Part shown: in pieces, positions 34,444-47,555 of the stretch
Position numbering within the stretch: position 1 is the first letter of the stretch
Layout: each line of letters begins with the position of its first letter
Assembly (NCBI GenBank): GCA_003640385.1
Contig: RCAB01000050.1
Span: forward strand, 62,001 to 126,000
Direction of reading: 5' to 3'
Source: Setaria digitata
Taxonomy: Eukaryota; Nematoda; Chromadorea; Rhabditida; Setariidae
Length of the DNA stretch: 64,000 nt
Position numbers and translations under genes: made by a program
Notes under the pieces: generated by a model
Told to the model about the DNA's origin: nothing
Databases searched by the model: none
What the model saw: only the letters and a program-made list of their open reading frames with translations

Positions 34444-35778
34444 CCCTATATGGGCCGTTCATATTTAATGCTTTTTGTCAGTCGGAGGCCTTTGCCTTTT
34501 TCATTTTGTAATAAAAATGAACCCTTTAGTTCATGAAGAGGCTCGATTCACTAGCAAAATTCAAAGAAAAAAAGTTGCACAAATTTGTGCAACAAAACTT
34601 GCCACTAATTCAAAAATGACAACGACAATGACATCAGCCCTCGTTCACTACGTATTATCAATAATTTTTCAAAAGGACAGCTGAAATTTGAAGAGAAAAA
34701 AAATGCTGAAGCAATTTTCCTGAAGCGATTTTTGCTTATTCATAAGCCAAATAAATTTGTGATTAGGAAAAATTCAAAAATTTCCTCTTAAAAACTCCGC
34801 AGTAGTCGAGAATAGCATTTAAAAGTTACAAAAATCTCGAAAACTACTTTAAAAAGAAAAAAAAAAGAAACAGAAGAACGAGACAAAAACAAAACGAGGT
34901 ATCTGACAATATAACATAGGCGAATTTATGCGCAAAATTTGATGGTGAAAATTTTTTTAAAAAGCAGGAAAAAATTTTGCAGTTAAGCAAAGTGTTAGTA
35001 AGAACCAAAGGAGCTGATAAATTAATAAAGTAACAAATTTTTTTTTTTCAATCACTGAGGAGTTAAAAATGAATGCTTTTCAAAAACAAAACATTTTACT
35101 TCATATAAAATAATAAGCATTCTAGTATTTCCAAATTTAATTCTTCCTCAGTCTAATACTCACTTCACTAAAACAAATCCCAAAATAAGTTACAAATTGA
35201 AGAATATTTACTGAAAACGACACCATCGCAGCGTAAAATTTCTAATTCTATTGTATTTTGAATTCCAATTTAAAATAAAAAAAAAAGCCAAAAAAAACAT
35301 TCCGATTACCTTTATTTACTTGCTACTATTTGAAAAAAAAAAAAGGAAAGAGGAAAAAAGTGGAAAGCAAAAAGTTAAAAGACTGGAGAAAAGTGGACTT
35401 GCAAGAAGAATTCACTCATTTACTATGAAAATTGAAATAAATGTCTAATTCATTTCTTTTTTAATTTTGCATTTAAATTCTCCTAACTTACCCACTCATG
35501 AAGGTATATATATATACATATGAAGGTATATATATATATATATATTAGAATATTAGTATTAGAATACCATATATAAGGCTATTGTTTAAAGTTATTTGCT
35601 CTTATTTTCGAAAAAGCAGATAGGATAAATTAAATTAATTAAATAAATCAAAATGGAAAAAATAAATGAGTTAAAATGCAAGCTTTAAAAAAAAGAATGA
35701 AAAATTAGGATCTTAAAATAACTGAGAATCATTTAATGAGCGATGGAAAATGAAAGCGTAAAAATAACGAAGCAAATA
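34444..35778. other. intergenic, converging on ctns-1
   Basis: No gene supported. A TA-rich microsatellite with a duplicated GAAGGTATATATA unit lies at 35502-35548. Confidence 0.45.
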
Positions 35779-38700
35779 TCAGATAGAGATATGCTGCTCT
35801 TCGTCATTTACGCGTATAATTTCCGGCAATATATTCCGGTCAGAATAAACCGACTCATCTTCTGCATTATTTTCTGCAGTGGTACTTAAAGTCGCACCTT
35901 CATTGGAATCTCGATACAGCACATAATGTTGCACAATGAAAACTAAATCGAATATTATTGATACCATTCCAATACCAAGTTTCACCGGATTACCATGAAA
36001 TATTGACCAATCATCTAAAATTTAAAAAAAAATAAAAAAATAAAAATAAAAAGAAGGAAAAGAGGAAGGAAGAAGAAAAAGTTTCTTTTTATTTTCAAAT
36101 TTATCAAAATTGTTTAATTTTTTTGGAAAATTGTTTTCCTTCTTTTTTATTAGTAGGGATAATTTTTCCTTGTTTCACTTTTACAGTTTCATCTATTATT
36201 AACGACAATTTATTAACTACGTTAATAGTTTGTCAATTATTTGCGATATTAATAACACAAGTATTGGTGATTTTTTTTAATTCATTAAAATTATTTGATT
36301 CCGTAAAAAAAAAAAAAAAAAAATCCAGTTCCAAACAGGAACAAATATTTCAGTTTCCAGACCAATATAGCTATTTTAGTAATTTCTAATTTTGATCAAA
36401 GTTTAGTCATGCAAAGATTTATCATTGCACTTAAAATTAAGGTGCAAATTACGACTAATTATCACTGGATCACAGGCTACAATCTAATGAACAAATATTT
36501 CAAACAGAAACATACATACAACTAAGACACTATTATTCTCAATTTATTTTTAATAATTCTTTGATATTTCTAACAAAACTGTTTTTTTTTTTTTTTTTTT
36601 TACAAAAATTTGATCACATTATTAAATCAAATTAATTACAAACCTGTATTTGCTCCTTGTAAAACCATTTGAGCAATATCCATCATGCCACCCAAAAAAT
36701 CCAACAAAACATTTCCTATCGACCATCCAATTGTGCTTTTTCGCCGAAAATTCATGAAAGCCTTTAAAAAAAAGTGTATAATTTTTTTTTTAATTAGTTT
36801 AAAGTTTTTGAAACTAGAAAAAAATTCCTTTTATACACATTTCTTTACAATCCATTTAACACTGATATCTAAAATAAGCTGAAAAAAATACTAAACATTA
36901 TTGACACTAAATTTGATAGCTAATAGTGATTACATTTAATTAAAAAAAGAAAGAAATTATCAAGAATTTGCATTATTAACATTTATCATCTACATCAAAA
37001 TCGAAATTGAATTATTATTATTGAAGATTTTCGTTCCAGAATTTTTACTAATTTTTTTAAAAACATTCCAGTAGCTACTTCGAAATATTAATAATATTTT
37101 TCATAGTATTGTTTTTTGGTATTACTAATATTGAAGCATTGAAATATTTAGGAACATTTAGACGATTTCATTTTTTATTATCTCTTTTTTTTTTTTTTTT
37201 TTTTTTTTAACAGAGACGATAAAAATAATTTAAATTTTTTTCTCTATTTCATTTTATTCCCTATCATTTGCTTTTTCTTGAAAGATAAAGGGGAAAAATA
37301 TTCTAACTATAATTTCATCAAAATATTTTTATGATTATAATTTACAATCAAATTATTTTGTAGTTTTTTCCATTTCGTTACAATCAAAATTATTTCATAG
37401 CTACAATTTCAACGCAAACAAATTAAATTATTTTATGGCTTTAAACTCCCTACAAACATAGATTATTTTATAGCTATAATTTCATTACAGCCAAAACATT
37501 TCACACTTATAATTTTATTCAAATCAAAATAATTTTATAGTTGCAATATCATTACATTGCAAAATATTTCACAATTATAATATCAAATTAGTTTACCTGT
37601 GGAAAATATTTGGAAAGAGTAACAGCCATTTTAATATATGATAGGCCTGTAATGAATTGTAACGGATTCATCTGTTCGGCTATCGTTAAAATAAGCATTA
37701 GTCCAGCAGATACACCGAGTAGAGATGATAGACCCCAACAGGTGTATGAGATACGTTGATTACCACGCTGCAAATAAACAATGGCAGAAAAAAAGAAAAA
37801 TTTTAAATTTAAATTTTAAATCACTAGAAAAACTAATAAACAAAGAAAATTTATTTTATAGCTATAATTTCATTGCAATAAAAATATTTTACAATGAGTT
37901 TCGTAAATTATAGTAAAAATTTGAAATTTTAGATCATTAAGAAAATTCTTTTTTTCTTTCTTTTTTTTTTTTTGCTTTTTATTACAATTTAAGAAATTAT
38001 TTTTCCATATATAAATTTTAGTAATAATTAATTTTGGAAATAATTATTCTCACTGAAATTTACCGTTAATTTATTTCAAAAATTTTCGACAAATAATTCA
38101 AAGTTAAAAAAAAAAAAAATTTATTAAATCTACAAACTTCATAGAGAAAGCATTGTAAAGCAGTTATAAGACAAGCAAAAAGTGCATGCGTAGCAAATAC
38201 AACATCATTTAGTAAGACCGGAATTAAGCTATATGGATGACTTTGCTCATATAATTCCTGAAATAAAATAAAACAGAAGAATTAATTTACCCTTTTTTTC
38301 ATGTAATCAATTTATAACTAATTAACAAATTTATTTCACTGATAATCGAAATTTTTCAAATACTGTTTCAATTTTCCCCAAGCATTTTATAGCAGCAATA
38401 TTATATCAAAAAGTAACATTTTATTATCAGTTATGAAATGAATTTATGATATTATGAAAGTTGAAAAGAATGGGAAATTTTATTTTTTATTTTTTTTGTT
38501 GATTTTTAATTTCAGTATTATTCAATAATGATAATTAAATTCTTTTCAAACTTTTTTTCTCCCTTTTTTTTTGTATTTTAAGAAGTATAAAACAGTGAGC
38601 AATGCAATTCTTTTGGAGATGAAAAAAATATATTCGATTTTTTTTTCAATTTCTTTTAAATCATTAAATTTAAATTTGAGTAAATATTCTTGCAGACCTG

Positions 38701-40391
38701 AATATACGTATCAAAATACATCAAAACATTGTAGGATGCATAGCATGTGAAGCCAATAATATTCAGTAGCAAAAAATCAAAATTCAATCCAGTAACGCTA
38801 AAAATGGTGTGGTATATTTTCGACAAAAAAAAAAAATGAAACTAATAAAATTTAAATTTGAGTATGTATGTTAAGGAAATTAATAAAGTTTAATTATAGA
38901 AATTTTCACCGACCTTTTTCTCGTGAAATTCAAAATTATTTGTGGATAAAATGATATGCTCCAAGCAAAAAAATATATCCAACCGGTAACAACAATTCCA
39001 ATTGATAAAAGATCACTATGCACCACTTTTATTTTCACAAAAGTTGATCTCAAGTTGCTGAAAATTCAAAAGATCACCTGCATATAGATTTTGAGCATTT
39101 AAATAAACCAATTTAAAATACAATTTGAAAAATTTTTTTGGAAGCAATGACTGTTTGCTGGTTGAAATTGATTTTAAATTAATTGGAATTTCTTTTTAAA
39201 AAAATTTTATGCATTATAACTGACATACATTATGGCACATTTTGTCCATATTTTCTGCATGTTTAAAGAAACTGTCACATAGCGAAAAATTGATTAACTT
39301 TAACTTGAAATTTAATAAATTATTGTAGTTAAATTACCTGGTCATTTATTTGTCTGCTTATTTAAACATATTTAAATTTAAATTTACTTAGATATGTCAT
39401 CTTGACTTATCTGTCTAATTAATTACTTAATTAACTTGTTTTTGATCACATTTCACCTCCTTAACCTAGTTTTTCCTTTTTTTTTTCTTTTTTTTTTCCT
39501 TAATTATCCAACCTACGAAACAAATTTCTCTACTCATTTGTTTTACCCGTTTTTTTGTTCAGGAAAAATAATATCCAGAATATTCTTGAGACAATTGACA
39601 TTTGAATTACTAAACAGCTAGATATCTGATTTTTACTGATAAAAGAAAAGAAGTGATAAATTTAAATTTGAAATTCTAAATGGAAATTTGAATATGACTA
39701 CGGTGGGATACCTGAAGGGACATTGATCGTCTAGATTTGCAGCAACACACTTCTCGATTTCTAATATTGCATGACTTGTAATTTGTAAACCCGTCACAAC
39801 AACATTTACTGATTGTGTTTGATTATCTAATCGAAAGATATGCGGGGTACCATCGAATGAATCTGATCGCATCAGTGTGATATCGACAGCTGATGAGAGA
39901 TTATCACTAAAATACTGATAATTCAAAAATCTTTTCATGGAATCAAAAATAAAAGCTGATGGAGTGTCTCGTTTCATATATATAATAAATTCCTTATATA
40001 TCATATACAATAAAATAAGCAATACCTGTTAAATCATCATACCTGAAGTAATGTGATATGCAAATTAACTTGCTACATTAAGATATGATAACAGAACTGA
40101 AAATCATATTTTCTAATCACCCAATCTACATCATAATCTAATCGGCTAATAAACATACTAAACTATCCATACTTTATATACTGTATCGTATACCACACTT
40201 ATGCCATGATGGAATTAAAATGTTACTACGGTATTACGGTAGCAAACTTACGTGGTGTAAAATTGAACCATTTTATCTTCTCCGATAGTAAGGATAACTT
40301 CGACTGGTTTAACATGAATCGAAACACCTCTTACTATCTTCGTCATTAATTGAACAGTAGCAAAAATTAAGCAACACTTGTATAGGTCCAT
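35779..40391 (-). CDS. ctns-1: cystinosin, lysosomal H+/cystine symporter
   Basis: Eight exons on the minus strand: 40391-40252, 39906-39712, 39057-38914, 38797-38698, 38257-38138, 37767-37597, 36761-36644 and 36014-35779. They are in phase and give 407 residues. An N-terminal signal peptide and a glycosylatable luminal domain (DNQT) precede seven membrane segments. Both PQ-loop repeats are present: [13 protein letters not shown] and [14 protein letters not shown]. The acidic residues linked to proton coupling in the family also remain (GLNFDF and IGNVLLDF). Cystinosin exports cystine from lysosomes with H+ and interacts with mTORC1 machinery. The cytosolic tail is longer than in human and acidic. 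It lacks an obvious GYDQL-type signal; the targeting signal may lie elsewhere in it. A TTTTTAG acceptor lies about 26 nt before the ATG. Confidence 0.95.
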
Positions 40392-41702
40392 TTTAGACCG
40401 ATCGTAGTAGTTAATTCTAAAAATTTTGAAATATTATTGAATGTGATTTAATCAATGATTTCAAATAATTCATTAATTATATTTACAAATGTAAGATAGA
40501 ATTGAATAAAAAAGAAACGAAGTAAGAAAATATAATGCAAAAAGAGGACCAATTTTAATTTGCAAATTTTTACACAAAGGGGAAAAAAACTTCGAAGAAA
40601 GAAAAGAGAGGTAAAAAATTTTACTGTAAAATAAATGCTGAGAGAGTTACGAGAAAGAGAATAAGTTAATCAAATTTGAATTAAATACAATTTGTGAAAA
40701 GGGAATAAATTAATATAAAATGGTTTTTCAAACATTTTATCTTCCGTTCTACTAACTTTTCTATCATCCATCATCTCCCGCTGATTGCTACATCATTTTT
40801 CTTTCCTTTTTTTTTTTTTTTTTTTTTTTTTAAATTCGCTTCAAAAAAAATTTTCCTTAACATAGTCATATTAATACATCATTCTGACCAGCAGTAACCT
40901 CATTTCAACAACAAATAAGAATAGGAAATTGAAAATCGAAATGTATCACATACATAAATTATGATCGAAATGGTGGCGCATGAACAGATGTGTGAGAATA
41001 ATGAAAAGTAAATGAAAAAAAAGGCATGGATGAATCAAATGATATCGGAAATTCAGATTAAAATTAAAATGTTGTGTACTCAAACTGTAATCAGAAACGG
41101 ACATGAAACAAATGTTCTTCAAATGAATGGAGTAAAGATGCGGATTGAAGAAACACTACCGGAAATTAAAATTGGAATATGAAACTGAATAAGATAATCG
41201 AATTATGAGAAAAATGATGCGCAAATCCAAAAAATGCAAGGAGAAATTGGAAAAGAATTGTTCATTGCATGAAGGGAAATTGAGCGAAAGGAAAGTAGTT
41301 TGTTTAAAAAAATGAATTTTAAACAGATAATGATTTACAGTGACGAATGTATAAATGAAAAATTTTGCGTTGTATATGTTTACTTATTAATCCTTTCTTC
41401 TTCCACTTTTTTAATTCTCTTCTTTTTTTTTTTTTAAAAAACTTCGAAGAATATTAAAAATTTTACGAAATGTTGATTAGAATATTAGAAATGACTATTA
41501 GGATTTGTTTGCTTGTCTGTTTTTCTTTTTGAACTAATTCATTCCAAATATTTTTAAATTAATTCCAACAGTTTCATTAGTAGTGTGTGCTCGTCAAATA
41601 ATTAAGGCAGGCAAAGATTGTGAATGGAAAGAAAAAAATTGAATTTTTTCAAAGTTATCAAGTGCTAAATGCTATCATTGTGTTAACATTATTCAAAATG
41701 AT

Positions 41703-41960
41703 TCATTTAAATAATGATATCTTAGAATTTTTGCTTTTATTTATTGAAAAGTCAAAATAAAATCTTTTCCTTCGAACTGTAAATGACAAAGACGAATAAA
41801 ACAATAATAACAATAATGATTTAATTTCTGATAACAGTTGCTCCATAATCATATCATTATTGCCACTGTAAATATCACGAGGACTACTACCTCGCATTAT
41901 CTTTTGTATTTTATCACCAGTAATTCTAATCATGAAACGTTCCATCAAGCAATCATCCGA
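41703..41960 (-). CDS. doubtful exon-like ORF, unrecognised
   Basis: After an acceptor-like TTTCTCCAG, a frame of 85 codons runs to a stop. Its first half is non-repetitive and hydrophilic (MERFMIRITGDK, SSPRDIYSGNND) and the second half is AT-driven. AATAAA follows. No upstream exon was found, so it is either the last exon of an unseen small gene or chance. Confidence 0.15.
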   Translation of the reverse strand, partial: SDDCLMERFMIRITGDKIQKIMRGSSPRDIYSGNNDMIMEQLLSEIKSLLLLLFYSSLSFTVRRKRFYFDFSINKSKNSKISLFK

Positions 41961-42642
41961 CTGGAGAAACTTGTTATATACCCGACTTTAAACTATGAAC
42001 ATTCAATTCATTTCTTAAATGGCAGTAATGAATGTTGACAAGTTGATAACAAGTGTAAATGGAACTGTTAATGTTAAGATCAGTATCAGAAACTACTTGA
42101 TAAAATTATGATTTAGTGCATTTATAACTGTAATATCTTTTTTTCTTTCATTGCTAATAAAGGTAAAATAGTACATAGTTTTGCAAAATCATAAACCCCA
42201 TACAGATTAAAATTACTAAACAAGATAATGCCTCATCAACTTTTACATTCTATGCTATATTTGCAGAGTCCAGTAATTTAGTGATTTTTTTTTTTTCGAA
42301 TTATAAAAAGATAATCGAGAATTTTATGAAGACAATTTATCCCATTGTTTTATAACTAAGTCCCAATCTTCCATTTCTTTCTCATTGGTCTTTTATGATA
42401 ATAACTATTTGATTGAAGAAAGCATTTGTAAAAATCAGTTATTTCATACTGTCAAGAAACTTTGAGATAAAAATTATTTTCCACGATAACTCGAATATAT
42501 ATATATACTCCACCAAACTGATACATGTAATATTCTTAACGGATTCAGCATTTTGGTAAATTCGTACATTCCTGTGCTTTTACGCATAAGCTCAGCCTAG
42601 CAAAAAAAAAATTTCTAATTTTTAACTTTTTTTATTAGAAAC

Positions 42643-42744
42643 ACACGTGGGACACGGAATGCTGCTGAAAGTTGCCAAACGTTGGTATAGATTATTGAAA
42701 TACGTGGGACACGTAACGCTGTTGGAAATTGCCAAACGTGAGGA
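42643..42744. repeat. direct repeat, 58-nt period, two copies
   Basis: TACGTGGGACACG-TAA-GCTG-TGGAAATTGCCAAACGT occurs at about 42643 and 42700 with a few differences. It has no known family that I can name. Confidence 0.75.
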
Positions 42745-43771
42745 ACTGTTGACACGCATAAAACGTAGCATGATTATATGAAGGAATTTTAACGAGCTAC
42801 ATTAGCACGACAAATCGGGAATGATGAGCAAGAAATTAAATCAGAATTTTTATATGGTACAATAAGAACAGGAGCACAGAACAGTTATGTTTTATTTGTA
42901 TTTTTGAAATTTTTAAAAATCAAACAATTTCCAAACCAAGATTTCGAAATTTTTAATGCGTGATAAAATTAAGGAAAAGAAAGAAATCACCTAATTCATC
43001 TATCATTTTAATCACATCTATGAATAAAATATTGAAAAACAATTCTCTTAAGCAAATGAATTTCAGATTTCATCGAACTGAATGGTAAACACTGACAATT
43101 TATTTCGCAAATTTCATTTCCTCGTCCCTTCACCCCGCCTTCCCGTTGGTTCCCATTGGTTTTACCCGTCTTTCCGGTTTCATTCTGTTCTTTTATCTTA
43201 AATGAACTAAAGTGATAACAGTGATAAGAGAATGAAATAGAACATCAGTGTTAAAGAATCAAGAAACAATTTGTTAGTCATTTTCTACTTTTTCTCCAAA
43301 TTATATAATGCACAAATTTGGAATGAATAAAATTATTATTACTGAAGCTCGAATAAAAGATGGAAATTTAGCTCTAATCAATATTTCCAATAATTAAAGC
43401 ATATAACATTCTCAAATTGTTCATAAAAATGATTCAACAAAAATTTTCCCCTAAAAAATCCCTATACAATCACTATAATATTTTATACAATTTTAATCAT
43501 AATCCTTATAAAAAAAATCATATATTTCATCATTATAAAATGATTTCGAAATTTATACTAAATTTTAATCAATTTTACCATAAACTTTTAAAAAGAAATA
43601 CTATAGCAAAAAAAAAAATCGAAAACATAATGCAAAAAGAAATTAGCAATAATATTTTTATAAAATCACAAATATTTGCTGATAAAAAAAATCGATTGAT
43701 CAACCAACTGGTTAGTTCTAAAATGGATTAAAATACTGACTTATTAGTTTACACAGCATTATTACAATCAC

Positions 43772-44090
43772 ACAGTTTGAATCATTTTAATTTTTATTTT
43801 AGTGCATTTTGAACAATATTGTAAGGCGGAAAGTATTGTTATCATTATAGCAGCAGCTTATCAAAATGATAAAATAACCAAATTTTTATAACATTATCAC
43901 TGTAGAAAATACGATGCAAAAAAAAGAAGGNTACAGTTTGAATCATTTTAATTTATATTTTAGTGCATTTTGAACAATATTGTTAGGCGGAAAGTATTGT
44001 TATCATTATAGCAGCAGCTTATCAAAATGATAAAATGACCAAATTTTTATAACATTATCACTGTAGAAAATACGATGCAAAAAAAAGAAG
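43772..44090. other. assembly join: single N between two near-identical 159-base copies
   Basis: The N at 43931 is flanked by two copies that differ by about three substitutions (for example GTAAGGCGG against GTTAGGCGG). These are allelic or unmerged contig ends, not a real tandem repeat. Confidence 0.85.
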
Positions 44091-45134
44091 GCTAAGAATT
44101 TTACGTCAGTGTTTGCCCTTCTTTTTGTTTTAAATAAAGAAGAAAGCTAAACAAAGAAGCATTTAATGAATGCAGAATTTTCGTCCGACTACTTTTTTTT
44201 TTTTTTTTAATTTTCATCATTTATTACTTTCGGCATTGTTTGTACGGGTATAATAAGGAAATGAAATGAAAGGAAAAAGTCTTATTAAAACAATAAATAT
44301 TGACGTATTGTAAATTTATTCATCATCCGGCAAAAAAGAAAACAAAAAAACTTTGCAAAATGAAACTGTTAACAAAAATGAATATCCACACCAATAATTC
44401 ATCTGTTTTTTCTTTTTTAATCTCCAAAATTAATTTTTTTTTAGTAAAATGCATCAAAAAGTTTGTTTCTGTATAACAAAATTAAATTCATGAAAAGAAA
44501 TTCAAGAAAAAAAGGCTGAAAACCGCTTATTAATTGGACAAAATACGGATGCCCTAAAGCAAGAACAATTTTTCTTTTTCTTTTTTAATTTGCCATTTCT
44601 TTCTTCATTTGCTTTTTTTTTTTTCTTTTGTCTCAAATACTCGTAAAATTATTTCAAATGATTCATGAAATGTTACTAAAAATGATAAAATATTAACACG
44701 AATGATGAAATATTAATAAAAATGATGAAATCACTTAGAACAAACATGGGAAAAAAAGAAAGAGAGGTTAAAATAATAGCATTTAATTAATTATGATAAA
44801 TAAAGAAAATGATTTCTGAGAAAATTCACTGACTGAATTGAACTTTTTACACTTTCAAATTAATGGCTTATTTCGAAATCGGTGAAACCAATATTCTAGA
44901 TTTCCGATCATTTCCACATTACTTATTTTGTGACTCTTACTGAATGTACTAAATGTTAAGAATAAGGAAAGTACAATTCAGTCCTACTGATATCGATAGT
45001 TCAAGAGGCGAGAAAAAAAAAAACCATACTTTACGAAACAGACAATTTCCGCCTTCGTTGAAAATCACTTACATCAATTTTTTATACGTCGGCAGCAGGA
45101 GCACCAAAAATCATACCCAGATAAATTCAAATTA

Positions 45135-45465
45135 AACAATAGTACACTGCAATACGGTATAATAATTTCACGAGCTACATTGAATCATTGAATCATTGAT
45201 ATATGCCATATTACTTTATGATCGTTATACGGTTTACGATAAATTGAACAGTAGTGCACTGCAATACGGCATGTTCATTATACGAGCTAAATTAAATCAT
45301 TCACATATACTATACTACTTTATGATCATTATACGATTTACGGTAAATTGAACAGTAGTGCACTGCAATACGATCATTAAAGGAGCTAAATTAAATCATT
45401 GACATAAATTATATTACTTTATGATCGTTATACAACTTACGACAAATTATTGGTGCGCTAAAGCT
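45135..45465. repeat. tandem repeat, about 100-110-bp unit, three clear copies
   Basis: Each unit carries ACAGTAGTGCACTGCAATACG, then a CGAGCTAAATTAAATCATT block, then ATTACTTTATGATCGTTATACG. Starts are near 45136, 45248 and 45351. More diverged pieces (GGTGCGCTA, TTACGGTTTACAAT) continue to about 45650. Confidence 0.8.
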
Positions 45466-45949
45466 GTATGATGTTATACAGGGACGAAAAACGTTAGCAC
45501 ATAATATTATTGTAAAACTGTTACGGTTTACAATAGAACGTTGGTGTACTGTACTGCAACATGATCATGCAAGTTACGGTAAGTGGTTGGTACATAGCAT
45601 TACCAAATTGTCGTTACATAAAGATAAATTCCTGGTGCGCTATATTATTTATATGGCAGTTAAATAAGATTGTAGCATTGAAATTGAATTAACTATCAAT
45701 ATATGTAAGATGTGAACAAAACAAAACTGTTAATTGGTTTAATTTTGAAATAAAATCAGAAATGATTGAGAATAATTAAATATTCAATAAAATATAGCAA
45801 TGAAAGTGGAAAAAAAAAAGAAAAATTAAAACCTGCCATCGTAGCATGTTAAACGAGAAGAAATTTAGCTAATTTAACAATTTTGTATAAATTTTAATTA
45901 TAATTTTAATTTTTTTTATTTATATTCTAGCATTTACATAATCCCTTTA

Positions 45950-46945
45950 TTTGTAAATAATTGCTTAATTTAAAAAAAAAATACTTCATCGAAACAAAAT
46001 TAATAATTCCCGTCAAAATAGATTTTATCAACAAATATAAGATATGGATGTAATTAAAAAAAAAAAAAATTGAACATTCATTTTAAGAGTGATGAAGTTT
46101 TATTTCTCTATTAGATATATCAGAACGATAATGCTAAAAAATAAAAACTTAAAAGTATTATGAGACAATAATATATTGCATGTAAAAAAGAAATTTGCCT
46201 TCTCAACTTTCCTCAATTTTTTTTTTTTTTTTTCCGATTCTCACTTAATGAAAAATGATCGACCCAAAGTTGCAAAACAAATCTGGAAATTTTTTCTAGT
46301 ACGAAAGTTTCAGGATAAAAAAAGGAAAGTAAGGAAGGAAAAAAAAGATAACAAAGAATAGGAAATTTCAAAAGAACAATAAGGCAGAATGAAATTTAAA
46401 GCATTTGTGAAAAATCAATGGATTAAAAATAATAAGAAATAAATTTAGAATGAAAATAATGAAAAGAAAGAAGTGAATGGGAGAATTTTATTAAATGAGA
46501 GAGTGACTGATGCGAAATAAAAGTAATTTACGAAATACTAAACTGAAGCAAAAGGTCGGTATAAGTAAAAATAAAAGAAAAAAAAAGAACAGACCAAAGA
46601 ATTCCTAATAATATAAAAAAAAAAAAGGAAATGTATTCGTTGTGAAAGATTAACAAATTTAAGTGTAGACGAGACATTGAAATGTGACTTCCACATTAGT
46701 ATAAACTCGTTTTTCCTAAATAAAATGCAGATAATATACATATTCACACATTCGTTTCATTTGCAAATATTTGTTTAATTAAAAAAAAAAAAAAATTTCA
46801 CTGATGCAAAATTAATAATTATTGTCAAAACAGATTTCATCAACAAATATAAATTATAGATGTAATTTAAAAAAAAAAAAAGAGAGGAAGAAGAAGAAGA
46901 AGAAGAACGGAAAAACTGAACACTCATTTTAGGTGTGATGAAATT
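45950..46945. repeat. diverged direct duplication, about 815 nt apart
   Basis: 45950-46105 and 46765-46945 share, in order, TTGTAAATAATTG-type sequence, an A run, AAAATTAATAATT, GTCAAAA-AGATTT-ATCAACAAATATA, a second A run, GAACA-TCATTTTA and GTGATGAA. The second copy has an extra GAA-rich insert. Confidence 0.65.
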
Positions 46946-47189
46946 TTCAATATAAATTAATAGTATTTTTAAAAAAAAGCGAAATATATTTGCTTATTTA
47001 TTCAGTGGAAAAATATACAATCGATATTGGTTGGGAAAACTTTTGCATCATATTGACTATGAAAATATTTTCTTTGTAAAAAGAAAAAAAAAAATTACCA
47101 AAAATATTTAAAAAAAAAAAAAAAAAAGTAAAAATGGATAAAGGAGTGATAAACAATAAAAGACGATGGATGAGAAAAATCTCATGAAG

Positions 47190-47555
47190 AAAATCTCTAA
47201 TATATATATATGTTCAATTCTTGAGTCTTAATTATTTGATATATTTTTTTTTTCAATGAAGAATGAAATTTTTCTTACTAGATTAATGGAATTAATTATT
47301 AGATGTTGAAATTTTTCGTTTTTTCTTTTTTCTAAACGACGAAATCAGTAATTAATGACAAAAGAATATTTTAATTTTTGTATAATTTTCAGCATTTCAA
47401 AAATTCCTTTTGAACTTCTGCACCATCCAGCTGCTATCGTCAGCCTATAAAATACAATCTATTTTTTAAACACATGTCAAAATCTCATCAACATACCATA
47501 TATATATATATATATTAAAGATTTTATATATATATATATGTTCAATTCTTGAGTC
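47190..47555. repeat. TA microsatellite with a repeated 19-nt tail
   Basis: TGTTCAATTCTTGAGTCTT follows a (TA)n tract both near 47210 and near 47540, about 330 nt apart. This suggests a short mobile or duplicated element bounded by TA repeats. Confidence 0.55.

Noticed and set aside
43417..43731. 104-codon plus-strand ORF
   Set aside because: Composition (Asn, Lys, Ile, Tyr, His) is what AT-rich DNA gives by chance, and no domain or flanking exon was found.
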